A stretch of DNA of 64,000 bases from Fibrobacter sp. UBA4223 (GCA_002382975.1 DFTB01000007.1:62001-126000); one strand, 5' to 3'; numbered from the stretch's first letter, positions 9,754 to 18,266 are shown. Notes: generated by a model from the sequence alone, not told the origin. Program-made: numbers and translations.

Positions 9754-10640
9754 AGCTTCTTGCGGCTCATCCAGCTGAGCACCAGGTTTTGCCAGATCAC
9801 GTAGCAGGTGGGGGCGAGAGCTACCACCGGGCCGGCGTACAGCGTAGATATCCAGATGACCAGGGTGGTGTTCTTTTGACCCATGCTCTGGGAACCTTCG
9901 ATGGGCCTACGATTCCTTTCGCAGAACCAGCCAAGCCAGAACAGTAAAATGCAAAGCACCAGCGAAATTCCCGCCATCCATGGGAGTTTTCCGCTGTTCC
10001 ACAGATCCATAAATCCCATTTCGCGAATGTCGAAGCTCGCCTTGGCCAATATGACGAACACGGAGAAGGTCCACACGAACATGGTGTACTTCTGGAACTT
10101 GGCCGCCCTGTCGGCAAGCTCCGGATAAAAGGCCCGAAGCCCAAGCGCAAAAGCTAGCGGAATACTGATGATGGGCTGTATGGTATTGAAGATTTTCCAG
10201 GCGATTTCAGAAAGGCTTGCGTCTGCTCCGGTCAGGTAGCCAAAAATTAGCGGGATGGAGAAGCAGGCGATCAGGTTGCCGCTCAGGAATATTTTCAGGG
10301 CCAGCGATGCCGAACCGCCCAGCATTTTCGCCATGGCGGGAGCTGCATTTGCGGGCGGGCACAGGGCGATGATGGCCCCTCCCAAGAGAACTTCCCGCGG
10401 GAGGTTGAACGCTGTAACGATGGTCCATAAGATTCCGATGAGAATCAAGCTTGCCACGAAGGCGCGAATCTCAATCTTGAAGGTGTATCCGTGGGTCTGG
10501 GGCGGAATCTTGGTCACGAAGGTGAGGAACATCATGGTGCCGATCAAAAACGGCATCAGGGGGGATAGTATGTGGGCTTGCGGGAAAAGAATTCCGAGCA
10601 AAATAGCCACAGGCATCAAGATAGCGCGTAAATTTTTCAT
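9750..10640 (-). CDS. Bile acid:sodium symporter (BASS) family transporter
   Basis: A 296-residue membrane protein with eight to ten helices. It has the BASS hallmarks: MPFLIGTMMFLTF near the N-terminus and GGAIIALCPPANAAPAMAKMLGGSASLA around residues 90-115, a crossing region that binds sodium. Family members carry organic acids, pantoate or sulfonates; the substrate here is not evident. It is the last gene of the 9750-14185 run and its ATG overlaps the end of the glycosyltransferase gene. Its stop codon overlaps that of the convergent surface-protein gene by two bases, with no terminator between. Confidence 0.8.
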   Translation of the reverse strand: MKNLRAILMPVAILLGILFPQAHILSPLMPFLIGTMMFLTFVTKIPPQTHGYTFKIEIRAFVASLILIGILWTIVTAFNLPREVLLGGAIIALCPPANAAPAMAKMLGGSASLALKIFLSGNLIACFSIPLIFGYLTGADASLSEIAWKIFNTIQPIISIPLAFALGLRAFYPELADRAAKFQKYTMFVWTFSVFVILAKASFDIREMGFMDLWNSGKLPWMAGISLVLCILLFWLGWFCERNRRPIEGSQSMGQKNTTLVIWISTLYAGPVVALAPTCYVIWQNLVLSWMSRKKL

Positions 10641-11791
10641 TCTTCGTCACTACGGGCTTCGCGGGCCCAACCACCGGATTTTTCCTTGCCGAACGAAAGG
10701 AAGAATCCCTTGAGCATAGCCATGTTCATAGACAAGAAGTAGTAAGCTCCAGGGATAATCTTGAATAGGCCTGCCAGCAAGAACGCAATCAGGATTCCAA
10801 GAGAAATCCGGTAAGGAGTGTAATACCATGCCAGGGGAATGTTCACAAGGAGCAGCAAAATCATGATATGGGGAGAAAACCAGCGAAGGACCTTGTGGGA
10901 CAAGAACAGGTAGCAGCGCAGAGGCCTTAATGGATTAAGCAGCGGAAGGTAAGAAAGCATGTAGTTGAAGTTGGCGCGGCCGATGCGGACTTTGCGCCGG
11001 AATTCGCCGGAGGTTTCTTTGGAGGTTTGCTCTGCACCGATGGCGCTGGCGATGAATGTGCAGTAATAGCCCTTTTGCAATATTTTCGTTGTGACGAAAA
11101 AGTCGTCCATTATGCTCTTCTTGGTAGGCAGGTCCGTATACAGTTCCTTGCGGATGGCGTAAAGAGCTCCATTTCCACCGATGAGCAAGTCCATCATGCC
11201 CTCGAATTTCTTGATTTCGGATTCCAGATCCCAGTAGGCACTTTCGCCACGACCCAGTTCAGAGCCGCTCTTGTCGGTGAGAATCAGGTGCCCGCAGGCG
11301 CATCCAATTTTCTTGTCCTTGAAGGGGTCTGTAAGCTTGCGCACCACGTTTGGGAACAGCATGGTGTTGGCATCGCAGAAAAGAAGGATTTCGCCAGAGG
11401 CTTCTTTTTGTAGCCTGTTCAGCATGGCAGCCTTGCCTGCGTTTTGGGGAGCCTTGACGAGGGTGATGCCCTGGTCTTTGTATCGCTCTACGATTTCTGC
11501 TGTCTTGTCGGCGGAACCGTCGTCACCAATAAGGATTTGCAGTTTTTCTTTGGGGTAGTCCAGTTCCAGCAGGTTTTGGATTTTACGCTCAATAACGGCT
11601 TCTTCGTTGTAGGCGGAAATCAAGATGGAAACGGTGGGTAAACTCTCGCTATGGTCTTCGCCTCGTCCCTTCCTCTTAAAAATTTCACTGATGAATGGCA
11701 ATGTGATGGGAAATAGTACGTAGCAGTGGATAAAAAGGAGCAGTAGAACCCAAAAAGCTATCTGCAAGTAGAAAAGAATCTGCTCGTTCAT
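10637..11791 (-). CDS. Membrane-bound family 2 glycosyltransferase
   Basis: Transfers sugars processively or to a lipid/polysaccharide acceptor on the cytoplasmic face of the membrane. The 384-residue protein begins with one membrane helix, followed by the GT-A domain: TVSILISAYNEE (about 51-62), nucleotide-binding GDDGSADKT, DANTM as the DxD-type site, GGNGALYAIRK and MDDFFVT. Two to three helices close the C-terminus. This is the layout of exopolysaccharide or hyaluronan/NodC-like synthases. It overlaps both neighbours by 4 bp, so translation is probably coupled. Confidence 0.85.
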   Translation of the reverse strand: MNEQILFYLQIAFWVLLLLFIHCYVLFPITLPFISEIFKRKGRGEDHSESLPTVSILISAYNEEAVIERKIQNLLELDYPKEKLQILIGDDGSADKTAEIVERYKDQGITLVKAPQNAGKAAMLNRLQKEASGEILLFCDANTMLFPNVVRKLTDPFKDKKIGCACGHLILTDKSGSELGRGESAYWDLESEIKKFEGMMDLLIGGNGALYAIRKELYTDLPTKKSIMDDFFVTTKILQKGYYCTFIASAIGAEQTSKETSGEFRRKVRIGRANFNYMLSYLPLLNPLRPLRCYLFLSHKVLRWFSPHIMILLLLVNIPLAWYYTPYRISLGILIAFLLAGLFKIIPGAYYFLSMNMAMLKGFFLSFGKEKSGGWAREARSDEE

Positions 11792-12285
11792 CGTTCAATC
11801 CACTCTTTTTCTTTTTCCAGGAACTTGTCCAGCAACATCTGCATTTCTTGGGGCGACATGGAGTCTGCCACAGTCAATATAGAAAGTCCCTTGGGGGCAA
11901 TCAGAACAAAAGAGGGGAGAACGTTCAGTTCCCACACTTCGGAGAAGCATTTTTTTGCGGTGGCCTTTTTCCCGTCGCAGACAATGGGCGATTCGGAATC
12001 CACGTCCAGCTTGACGGGATAGAATTTCTTGTTCAGAATGGAGGCTACCGTGGGGTTCATATAGACATTTTTGTCCATCACCCGGCAGGGAATGCACCAG
12101 TCGGCGTACATGTCCACGAAAATAAGCTTGGGTTCGGTCTTTGCCTTTTCAAGAGCGGTACTGTAATCCATCCACTGGACTAGGGATTGGGGGATAACCG
12201 GAGCCTTTCCGGAGTTTGGCGCTGCAAAAACGACGCCCGAAAAAAAGACGACATAAAAAATGATACCGGCAAGGTGGCGAAACAT
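11788..12285 (-). CDS. Exported thioredoxin-family protein (DsbD C-terminal-like)
   Basis: A 165-residue protein with a signal peptide (MFRHLAGIIFYVVFFSGVVFA) and a thioredoxin fold of the Thioredoxin_7/DsbD-gamma kind: PKLIFVDMYADWCIPCRVMD with the redox pair Cys-Ile-Pro-Cys, then the cis-proline loop VLPSFVLI. It should act in the periplasm in disulfide reduction or reshuffling. Two further cysteines (IVCDGKK, KKCFSE) are unusual for the family. It overlaps the glycosyltransferase start by 4 bp. Confidence 0.85.
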   Translation of the reverse strand: MFRHLAGIIFYVVFFSGVVFAAPNSGKAPVIPQSLVQWMDYSTALEKAKTEPKLIFVDMYADWCIPCRVMDKNVYMNPTVASILNKKFYPVKLDVDSESPIVCDGKKATAKKCFSEVWELNVLPSFVLIAPKGLSILTVADSMSPQEMQMLLDKFLEKEKEWIER

Positions 12286-12288
12286 GGG

Positions 12289-12675
12289 CTAGTCCTCCCC
12301 CCGCTTGCGCGCCGGTACTGTCTTGTTCTGCTCGATTAGCGTGTCCAGTCGGTCAATGACCGCCTTTTGGAACGGTACCCACATGTCCCTGTCGTCGAGG
12401 ATGGCATTCGCCTTCGTGAGGAATAGATCCCTGCTGTAGCCTGCCGAATCCAGGATTACCTTGCGCTTGATTCGGGCTGTGGGGGAATCCTTGCCGTACA
12501 TCTGTTCGACAATCAGCAGTTCGGTGTAGGTGTTCACGAATTTCTGGTCAACCGAAGGGGCTTTCTTGTCACAGCCCATCTGCAGGCACAACAAGACCGT
12601 AAGTCCAAGAATCATCAAGAAGCGCCCGGCGACGTTTTTTAAACTCTTGATAATTCGTGGTTGAATGTCGGTCAT
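12289..12675 (-). CDS. Small lipoprotein, DUF4296-like
   Basis: Starts at ATG 12675, 8 bp after ftsY ends; the upstream open frame is only a shadow of ftsY. The 128-residue product has an N-terminal hydrophobic segment and lipobox (LLCLQMGC), so it is probably an outer- or inner-membrane lipoprotein. The mature part is helical and charged (NTYTELLIVEQMYGKDSPTA ... RDLFLTKANAILDDRDMWVPFQKAVIDRLDTL), which resembles the DUF4296 family found in Bacteroidetes-Fibrobacter relatives. Function unknown. The start could also be the internal ATG giving MILGLTV. Confidence 0.65.
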   Translation of the reverse strand: MTDIQPRIIKSLKNVAGRFLMILGLTVLLCLQMGCDKKAPSVDQKFVNTYTELLIVEQMYGKDSPTARIKRKVILDSAGYSRDLFLTKANAILDDRDMWVPFQKAVIDRLDTLIEQNKTVPARKRGED

Positions 12676-12683
12676 GACGGTTT

Positions 12684-13604
12684 TCAGGTTTCGCTTTCCA
12701 GGGCGTTTTCGAAAAGGCCTTCTACATATTCGGCCTTGCTGAAAGGCACCAGCTGGTCGATGCGTTCGCCCATGCCAATCCAGCGGATGGGAATCTGCAG
12801 GGAACTTGCGATGGAAAGCACCGCTCCACCGCGGGCCGTGCCATCCAGCTTGGTGACCACCAGGCCCGTAAGGGGGAAACTCTGGTTGAAAATCTTGGTC
12901 TGGTTGATGGTGTTCTGACCGGTGTTGCCGTCGATGACCAGCCACATGTCGTGAGGCATGTCGGGGTTCACCTTCTTGATGACGCGGACTATCTTCTTGA
13001 GTTCTTCCATCAGGTAGTCCTTGTTGTGCAGACGGCCTGCGGTATCGATGAGCACCACGTCGCAGCCGCGGGCCACAGCCGCATTGCAAGCATCAAACGC
13101 CACTGCTGCAGGGTCGGATCCTTCTTGATGTTTTACGAATTCGGCTCCGGAGCGTTCGGCCCAGGTTTCCAGCTGGTCGATGGCCGCCGCACGGAAGGTG
13201 TCGCAGGCGGCAATCATCACCTTCTTGCCTTCGTCCTTGAGGCGGGCGGCCAGTTTCCCGATGGTGGTGGTCTTGCCGGCACCGTTTACACCGATGACCA
13301 GCACCACATGGGGCTTGCCCTTGAGTTCAAACGGGGGAGGGTCTTTCAAGAGGCGCTCCGCCTCGCTCCGCATAATGTCAAGAACTTGCTCTGTGGTCAG
13401 TGACTTGCCGAGAGCCTGCTCGCGCAAGGCGTCAGTCAACAGGAATGCGGCTTCGACGCCCACGTCGGCCTTGATGAGGTGTTCCTCCAGCTCTTCCAGG
13501 GTTTCGTCGGTAATTTTGCCGGCGCCTACAATGCCCTTGAGCTCGCCCATGAGGGCGTCACGGGTCTTGGCAAGGCCGCTCTTGATGGCAGAAAAAAGTC
13601 CCAT
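12684..13604 (-). CDS. ftsY: Signal recognition particle receptor FtsY
   Basis: The membrane-associated SRP receptor that receives ribosome-nascent-chain complexes for insertion by SecYEG. All SRP-GTPase motifs are present in 306 residues: a helical N-domain, G1 GVNGAGKTTT, DTFRAAAIDQLETWAER, DTAGRLHNKDYLMEEL, TKLDGTARGG and the closing WIGMGERIDQLVPFS. The acidic A-domain of the E. coli protein is missing; the gene starts directly at the N-domain (MGLFSAIKSGLAKTRDAL), as in many short FtsY proteins. It overlaps the clpP stop by one base. Confidence 0.95.
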   Translation of the reverse strand: MGLFSAIKSGLAKTRDALMGELKGIVGAGKITDETLEELEEHLIKADVGVEAAFLLTDALREQALGKSLTTEQVLDIMRSEAERLLKDPPPFELKGKPHVVLVIGVNGAGKTTTIGKLAARLKDEGKKVMIAACDTFRAAAIDQLETWAERSGAEFVKHQEGSDPAAVAFDACNAAVARGCDVVLIDTAGRLHNKDYLMEELKKIVRVIKKVNPDMPHDMWLVIDGNTGQNTINQTKIFNQSFPLTGLVVTKLDGTARGGAVLSIASSLQIPIRWIGMGERIDQLVPFSKAEYVEGLFENALESET

Positions 13605-14185
13605 TATACCAGGCTCTCGACCTTATCGACCAGACCGTAGGCCTTGGCCTCTTCGGCGCTCATGAAGTTGTCGCGTTCGGTGTCCTTGTCGATTTCTTCG
13701 ATGCTATGGCCCGAAGTTTCGGCAAGAATCTTGCCCGTGATGTTACGGATGCGGAGCATTTCTTCGGCCTGGATCTGGATATCGCTGGCGGGCGCCACGA
13801 TTTCGCCGTGAATCAGGGGCTGGTGGATCATGATACGGGCGTTGGGCCAGGCGTAGCGCTTGCCTTTGGCACCGGAGGTGAGGAGGACAGCCCCCATGGA
13901 GGCTGCCTGCCCGCAACAGACGGTGACCACGTCGCTCTTGATGGCGTTCATGCAGTCGTAAATGGCAAGACCGCTAGAGATCACTCCGCCCGGGCTGTTG
14001 ATAAAGAACACGATGTCTTCGTGGTTCAGGGAATCCAGGTACAGGAGCTGCTTGACAATGCGTTCGGCGCTTTCGTCATCCACTCCGCCCCACAAAAAAA
14101 TCCTGCGCTTGGAGGCGAGGAACTCCTCGGCCTTTTTCATCATTTCGGGTGTCTGGTTTTCTTTCTTTTCGCTACAATCGGCCAT
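13604..14185 (-). CDS. clpP: ATP-dependent Clp protease proteolytic subunit
   Basis: Serine peptidase that forms the ClpP tetradecamer with a Clp ATPase. The 193-residue protein carries the catalytic triad Ser96 (GQAASMGA), His121 (MIHQPL) and Asp172 (TERDNF), plus FINSPGGVISSGLAIYD. Length equals mature E. coli ClpP. The first 30 residues (MADCSEKKENQTPEMM...) are less conserved than usual. It is the first gene of a minus-strand run that continues through ftsY to 9750. No clpX is adjacent. Confidence 0.92.
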   Translation of the reverse strand: MADCSEKKENQTPEMMKKAEEFLASKRRIFLWGGVDDESAERIVKQLLYLDSLNHEDIVFFINSPGGVISSGLAIYDCMNAIKSDVVTVCCGQAASMGAVLLTSGAKGKRYAWPNARIMIHQPLIHGEIVAPASDIQIQAEEMLRIRNITGKILAETSGHSIEEIDKDTERDNFMSAEEAKAYGLVDKVESLV

Positions 14186-14280
14186 AATGAATCCTTTTTG
14201 TTCAAGTATAATTTAGAAATTATTCAACACTGAATTATCGACATTTCCTTGCAAAATGTAAAGATTCCTATATTTGGCCC

Positions 14281-15045
14281 ATGCCCGCGTGCAACGATAA
14301 AATTTTGGTAGGCCTTGTCAGTCCCGAAGTCCTCTCCGCCATAGAGTCGGACTCCATGCACCCCGTGTTTCTGGACCTACAGGCCTGTTCGGCGCTAGAA
14401 ATCCGGTATGACTTTTTCGAAGAGTCCCTCTGGCCCTCCCTTTCGGCGCGGGTCCGGAAGGTAGCGCCCCACGCCATGCAGATAGGCACCATACGCCTTA
14501 AGCGGGATGGCGGGGTCTTTCAGGATTCCCGTGCCGGAGACCGCCTGCCCCTGTGGAAAAACATTCTGGAAGCGGAGCAGGTGCCGGGCTGGCTGGACCT
14601 GGAGCAGGACTGCCTCTACGACTACGAAAAGCTGTCCGCCCTGGCCGACCGTCGGAATGTAAAAATCCTTATCTCTCAGCACAATTTTTCCCGCACACCT
14701 ACGGACATGGAACTGCGGGATTACGCCCGAGACGTTTCCCGCCTAGGGGCCGAAGGTCTGAAAATTGCCGCCATGTGCAATTCCGAAGAGGACTGTGACC
14801 GTCTGTACAGGTTCACGCAGAAATTTTCTGGCGACTTTGAACTTTTTGCCGCCTTCGGCATGGGGGATCTCGGTCGGGTAAGCCGAATCTGGTCCCTGAA
14901 AGAGGGGGCGAACCTGACCTATGGGGCCATAGGCCATGTGGCAGCCCCCGGCCAAATTCAGGTGCCGGTGATGGCGGAGGCCCTCGAAAAACTGTCGGAT
15001 TTCCATTCCAAATTCGAAATTTCCGCGTTTTTGAACGAAAAATGA
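14281..15045 (+). CDS. aroD: 3-dehydroquinate dehydratase, type I
   Basis: Third step of the shikimate pathway, 3-dehydroquinate to 3-dehydroshikimate, through a Schiff-base lysine. The 254-residue protein shows the type I signature: Glu40-x-Arg42-x-Asp44 (EIRYD), the catalytic histidine in ISQHNFS, the Schiff-base lysine in GLKIAAM, and GRVSRI and AAPGQI substrate loops. It is a stand-alone type I enzyme, shorter at the N-terminus than some homologues. No Shine-Dalgarno is obvious and the leader is short, diverging from clpP. Confidence 0.85.
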   Translation: MPACNDKILVGLVSPEVLSAIESDSMHPVFLDLQACSALEIRYDFFEESLWPSLSARVRKVAPHAMQIGTIRLKRDGGVFQDSRAGDRLPLWKNILEAEQVPGWLDLEQDCLYDYEKLSALADRRNVKILISQHNFSRTPTDMELRDYARDVSRLGAEGLKIAAMCNSEEDCDRLYRFTQKFSGDFELFAAFGMGDLGRVSRIWSLKEGANLTYGAIGHVAAPGQIQVPVMAEALEKLSDFHSKFEISAFLNEK

Positions 15046-15129
15046 CGGTTTTCCTTTTTTTATCCTTATTTTTTGGCAAACGGGCCTTAAATTTTCTAAA
15101 TATCTATCTTGTATATAGAGGATAACGAT

Positions 15130-15594
15130 ATGCGTCTTTCTGAACGGTTTGTAGATAATTGCATTTTGATCAATTCTCCTTGCGAAACCAAGGAGGCCAT
15201 TCTGAACGAACTGGTGGATACACTTTGCAGCGCCTATAAGCTGGAACATCGCGACGAAATTTTTGAGGCCGTCTGGAACCGCGAAAAGACCCGTTCCACC
15301 GGTATCGGTTGCGGCCTGGCCGTGCCCCACGCCAAGATCGACTACGTGGACCGCATGTGCATGGTGGCCGCCACAGTCGAAAAGGGGCTGGATTTCGAGT
15401 CCTTTGACGGCGAACCCGTTTACCTGCTGATTCTCATCGTAAGCCCCGGAAACACCGTCGGACCGCACCTGAAGGCCCTGTCTTCGGTGAGCCGCCTCTT
15501 GGCCGACGGCAACGTGCGCAAGGAGCTGATTGCCGCCAAGACCCCGGCGGAGTTCCTGACCATCCTCAAGGGCGCCGAGGATAAGTATTTGTAG
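15130..15594 (+). CDS. PTS EIIA component, PtsN/fructose type
   Basis: Phosphocarrier of the mannitol/fructose-type EIIA fold. The start is ATG 15130 (MRLSERFVDN) because AGAGGATAACG lies just upstream; the frame opens 21 bases earlier. The phospho-accepting residue is His67 in GLAVPHAKID, within the characteristic ...RSTGIGCGLAVPHA motif. At 154 residues it is a single EIIA domain with no permease or HPr gene nearby, so it could serve regulation (PtsN-like) rather than sugar uptake. Confidence 0.85.
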   Translation: MRLSERFVDNCILINSPCETKEAILNELVDTLCSAYKLEHRDEIFEAVWNREKTRSTGIGCGLAVPHAKIDYVDRMCMVAATVEKGLDFESFDGEPVYLLILIVSPGNTVGPHLKALSSVSRLLADGNVRKELIAAKTPAEFLTILKGAEDKYL

Positions 15595-15609
15595 GCGGCC
15601 CTGAGGGCC

Positions 15610-15725
15610 GGGTATTAGGTGGTAGGTTATAGGTATTAGGGCCGAAGGGGGCAAGGTGTGTCTTGAAGGGACCAGATATTTTAAGTCCGTCGCACCTAAA
15701 ACCTAACCCCTACAACCTATTACCT
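15610..15725. repeat. Inverted element with TTAGG/TAGGT-rich arms
   Basis: The left arm (about 15611-15640) is made of GTATTAGG, TGGTAGG and TTATAGG units; the right arm (about 15695-15725) holds CCTAAAACC, TAACCCC and CAACCTATTACC, its approximate reverse complement. The design matches the 2483-2617 element. It separates the EIIA gene from the tRNA gene. Confidence 0.5.
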
Positions 15726-15780
15726 GTATCATCTTCCCCTTGACAACCTCCTATCCCTTTTATATATTTGCACCCACCTC

Positions 15781-15855
15781 GGACGGTTAGCTCAGTTGGT
15801 TTAGAGCGCTGCTTTCACACGGCAGAGGTCACTGGTTCAAATCCAGTACCGTCCA
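15781..15855 (+). tRNA. tRNA-Val (anticodon CAC)
   Basis: Folds as a full cloverleaf. The acceptor stem is GGACGGT/ACCGTCC (15781-15787 with 15848-15854), followed by discriminator A at 15855. The D-arm is AGCTCAGTTGGTTTAGAGC. The anticodon stem CTGCT/GGCAG encloses the loop TTCACAC, so the anticodon is CAC and the codon read is GUG. The T-arm contains GGTTCAAATCC. CCA is not encoded in full. A terminator follows directly. Confidence 0.95.
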
Positions 15856-15863
15856 CTCGAAAG

Positions 15864-15888
15864 GTCCTGCTTCGGCGGGGCTTTTTTG
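15864..15888 (+). terminator. Rho-independent terminator of tRNA-Val
   Basis: Seven-base-pair stem GTCCTGC/GCGGGGC (two G-U pairs) with a stable TTCG tetraloop, followed by six T residues, nine bases past the tRNA. Confidence 0.85.
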
Positions 15889-15944
15889 TTTTTGCCCGGG
15901 GCGTTTTAGACCACGGGACAACCGTTGGGTGCAAGAGGCGTCGC

Positions 15945-16982
15945 CTAGACCTGCCCGAAGAACAGGTCCGAAAGGGCTGCGCGGAACTGGTTGATGCGGT
16001 CGGCGCTGGGTTCCCGGTGTGGCCAGGTGAAGTTGCTCAGGAGGACTACAGCCGCTCCCTTTTCGGGGTCGGCCACGATGCTAGCCCCGGTAAAACCGGT
16101 TTTTCCGAAAGTGCGGGGGGAGCGGCGGCTTCCCATGAACCGTTCGGCGTTCAACTCCCAGCCGAGGGCCGTTTCTGCACCCACCTCCGGGGCGAAGGCG
16201 TTGTGGCTTACCAGGTCAAGAAGTCCGGCCGGAGCCACGGTCTTGCCTTCGAAGACGCCGTCGTTCAAGACCATCTGCACAAAGCGGAGCAGGTCGGGAA
16301 CGGTGCTGAACATACCGGCAGAACCTACGGGGAAAAGTTTCCGGAGCACCCAGGCGCTTTCGTCGTGAATTTCCCCCTGGATGGTGCGGCCCCGAAATTC
16401 GCATTCTTCCGTGGGCATGATCTGCTTCTTGGGGAATCGTTCCAGCGGGTCCCAGCCGGAACGCTCCATCTGTAGCGGCTCGAAGAAGGTCTCTTGCCCC
16501 AGCTGCTGCAGGGACTTTCCGGTGAGGCGGTTCAGCACGATCCCCAGCAGCACGCTGGGCGGGTTTCCGTAGTTGAAGGCCTTGCCCGGCGGAATCTGGA
16601 ACTGGTAGGTGAACAAGGCCTCCAGAATCTTTTCGGGCGGAAGCGTCCGGAGAGTCTTCATGGGCACCCGGTAGTCCAGGCTGTGGGTCAGCAGGTGGAA
16701 AATCCGGATGTCGTCCCGATAATTGGTGTGCAGCTCCGGAATGAAATCTATGACCTTGGCGTCAACGTCCAGTTCGCCCCGCAGAATGCCACACAGAGCG
16801 AGAGTCGAGGTAGGGCAAACTTTGGTAAGGGAGGCAATGTCGAAGAGGGTGTCTTCGGCAGTGTCCAGCGCAACGACGTGCCGCGAACCGTCGGGCAGTA
16901 CAAAACCTGCCACGGCCTTGCTAAAGATGCCCTGGGCTTTGCCCTGTTGCAAGAGTGCTTGGATGGAGGTCTGGTCAAACAA
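15945..16982 (-). CDS. Serine hydrolase, beta-lactamase/esterase (class C-like) family
   Basis: A 345-residue penicillin-binding-protein-like hydrolase. The nucleophile motif SxxK is SLTK in FDIASLTKVCPTSTLAL (about residues 51-54), the second motif is Tyr-Gly-Asn (FNYGNPPSVLLG), and GKTGFTGAS near the end is the KTG-like third motif. No signal peptide is visible, so it is probably cytoplasmic. Such proteins are esterases, D-aminopeptidases or muropeptide enzymes; the substrate cannot be told. It is separated from the ATPase gene by a 25-bp palindrome. Confidence 0.82.
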   Translation of the reverse strand: MFDQTSIQALLQQGKAQGIFSKAVAGFVLPDGSRHVVALDTAEDTLFDIASLTKVCPTSTLALCGILRGELDVDAKVIDFIPELHTNYRDDIRIFHLLTHSLDYRVPMKTLRTLPPEKILEALFTYQFQIPPGKAFNYGNPPSVLLGIVLNRLTGKSLQQLGQETFFEPLQMERSGWDPLERFPKKQIMPTEECEFRGRTIQGEIHDESAWVLRKLFPVGSAGMFSTVPDLLRFVQMVLNDGVFEGKTVAPAGLLDLVSHNAFAPEVGAETALGWELNAERFMGSRRSPRTFGKTGFTGASIVADPEKGAAVVLLSNFTWPHREPSADRINQFRAALSDLFFGQV

Positions 16983-17018
16983 AATCAGTTCCTTTTAAGG
17001 TTATAAACGGATTTCTAA

Positions 17019-17047
17019 TCAACATTTTGTAATATACAAAATGTTAA
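17019..17047. repeat. Palindromic boundary repeat, copy 1 (3' end of the ATPase gene)
   Basis: Eleven-base arms AACATTTTGTA and TACAAAATGTT separated by ATA (17021-17045). The identical 29-base sequence recurs in the same orientation at 18181-18209. This copy overlaps the TAA stop codon of the ATPase gene (17044-17046). Confidence 0.9.
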
Positions 17048-18168
17048 TTAGATTCAAGCCAACGACTCAAAAATACGTTATACACGCAGTAGCTTCTGCC
17101 CTCTAGAGAGAGCGTTTCTAGCAGGAGTTCCTTTTCTATCAACGACGTGACAATCCGCTTGACGGCTGCTGCGGTTCCCAGCTTATATTTGTTCAAGAAA
17201 CTTCCCGCCGTAGGTTGGGCAACGGAGCCCTCCTTAGCGACGGCTTTCAAGAACTGCCACTGTTTATCCGTCAGCAAGTTTCGGCGTTCCAAGAAGCCGT
17301 TCATCCCCTCGCGCAAGATTTCGGCACAAGACAGGCGAACATCGGCCAAAGTAATTTTCCTGCCAGCATCACGGAACAAGCGATGGCAAAGATACTGCAC
17401 ATAGAAGGTATGGCAACGGGTCCACTCTAACACAAACTCAAGAGCATCATCATCGATGCGACGACTCCCCATACCAAACAGTTTCTTGATAAAATCGCCA
17501 TAAACATCCGGCTGGATTTTGTCAAGATAAACAATATGCGTACTTTCGTAGAACGGGCTTTTTTCGTTCACAAACATATCGGTCATGATATGCTTTTGGC
17601 TCCCGCAAAACACGAAGCGCACATTTTTAAGCGGTTGGATATAGGTGCGCAACAGCGCCTCCATATTCACGCCCTTAAAATTGCGGATAATCTGGAATTC
17701 ATCAAAAGCAATGACAAATGTCTTCTTTTGGGAACCCAGAAAATCAAAAATACTTTTGAGCGTAGAAAGTTTTTGCCCATCGTTCTGGTACGTAACGCTC
17801 ACCTGTGGCGAACCCGAAACAGGGTCATACGACACCATTGGACGAATTCCCGAAAAAAACGAGAAGAACTTCTTTAACGTAGGTTCGGCCTTCACATTTG
17901 CCACAATGGATTCCGAAAGGAGCTTGACAAAGCCCTCCAGATTATCGGCCGAGTAAATATCGCAATAGCAAAGCGTCATGGAGGGGCGTTTTTTGGCAAG
18001 TTCATCAAAAACGTGGTAGACCAGCCCCGTCTTGCCATAACGACGCGGAGAAATCAGTGTCACATTGATGCCGTTTTCCAAATCGTCTATAATATCCCGC
18101 GTTTCTTTTTCGCGATCGCAAAAAAGATCAGCACTTTCGTAAGGGCGCAAAACAAAGGGATTTTCCAT
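17044..18168 (-). CDS. P-loop ATPase of the archaeal-ATPase-like (STAND/AAA) family with C-terminal winged helix
   Basis: The start is ATG 18168 (MENPFVLRPYESADLFCDRE), chosen because GGAGG at 18174-18178 precedes it; 374 residues. Motifs: a degenerate Walker A ISPRRYGKTGLVYHV, as in archaeal-type ATPases; Walker B FVIAFDEFQ; sensor-like FVFCGSQKHIM. The C-terminal part (NLLTDKQWQFLKAVAKEG ... GTAAAVKRIVTSLIEKELL) looks like a winged helix-turn-helix, so it may bind DNA. The gene fits almost exactly between two identical palindromes, which could be its operator or the ends of a small mobile unit. Cellular role unknown. Confidence 0.85.
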   Translation of the reverse strand: MENPFVLRPYESADLFCDREKETRDIIDDLENGINVTLISPRRYGKTGLVYHVFDELAKKRPSMTLCYCDIYSADNLEGFVKLLSESIVANVKAEPTLKKFFSFFSGIRPMVSYDPVSGSPQVSVTYQNDGQKLSTLKSIFDFLGSQKKTFVIAFDEFQIIRNFKGVNMEALLRTYIQPLKNVRFVFCGSQKHIMTDMFVNEKSPFYESTHIVYLDKIQPDVYGDFIKKLFGMGSRRIDDDALEFVLEWTRCHTFYVQYLCHRLFRDAGRKITLADVRLSCAEILREGMNGFLERRNLLTDKQWQFLKAVAKEGSVAQPTAGSFLNKYKLGTAAAVKRIVTSLIEKELLLETLSLEGRSYCVYNVFLSRWLESN

Positions 18169-18180
18169 AGGTACCTCCAT

Positions 18181-18209
18181 TCAACATTTTGTAATATACA
18201 AAATGTTAA
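18181..18209. repeat. Palindromic boundary repeat, copy 2 (5' side of the ATPase gene)
   Basis: Identical to 17019-17047 in sequence and orientation (core palindrome 18183-18207). It lies 14 bp upstream of the ATPase start codon, directly outside its GGAGG site, where an operator would be expected. Confidence 0.9.
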
Positions 18210-18266
18210 ACGAAAAGTCAATAGCGATTATCAGCGTTTTGCCACCCCTTCTAGGGTGACATTTGC

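Noticed and set aside
17019..18209. Insertion sequence with transposase
   Set aside because: The enclosed gene is a P-loop ATPase with no DDE, HUH or recombinase motif, and the repeats are direct palindromes, not IS-type inverted ends.
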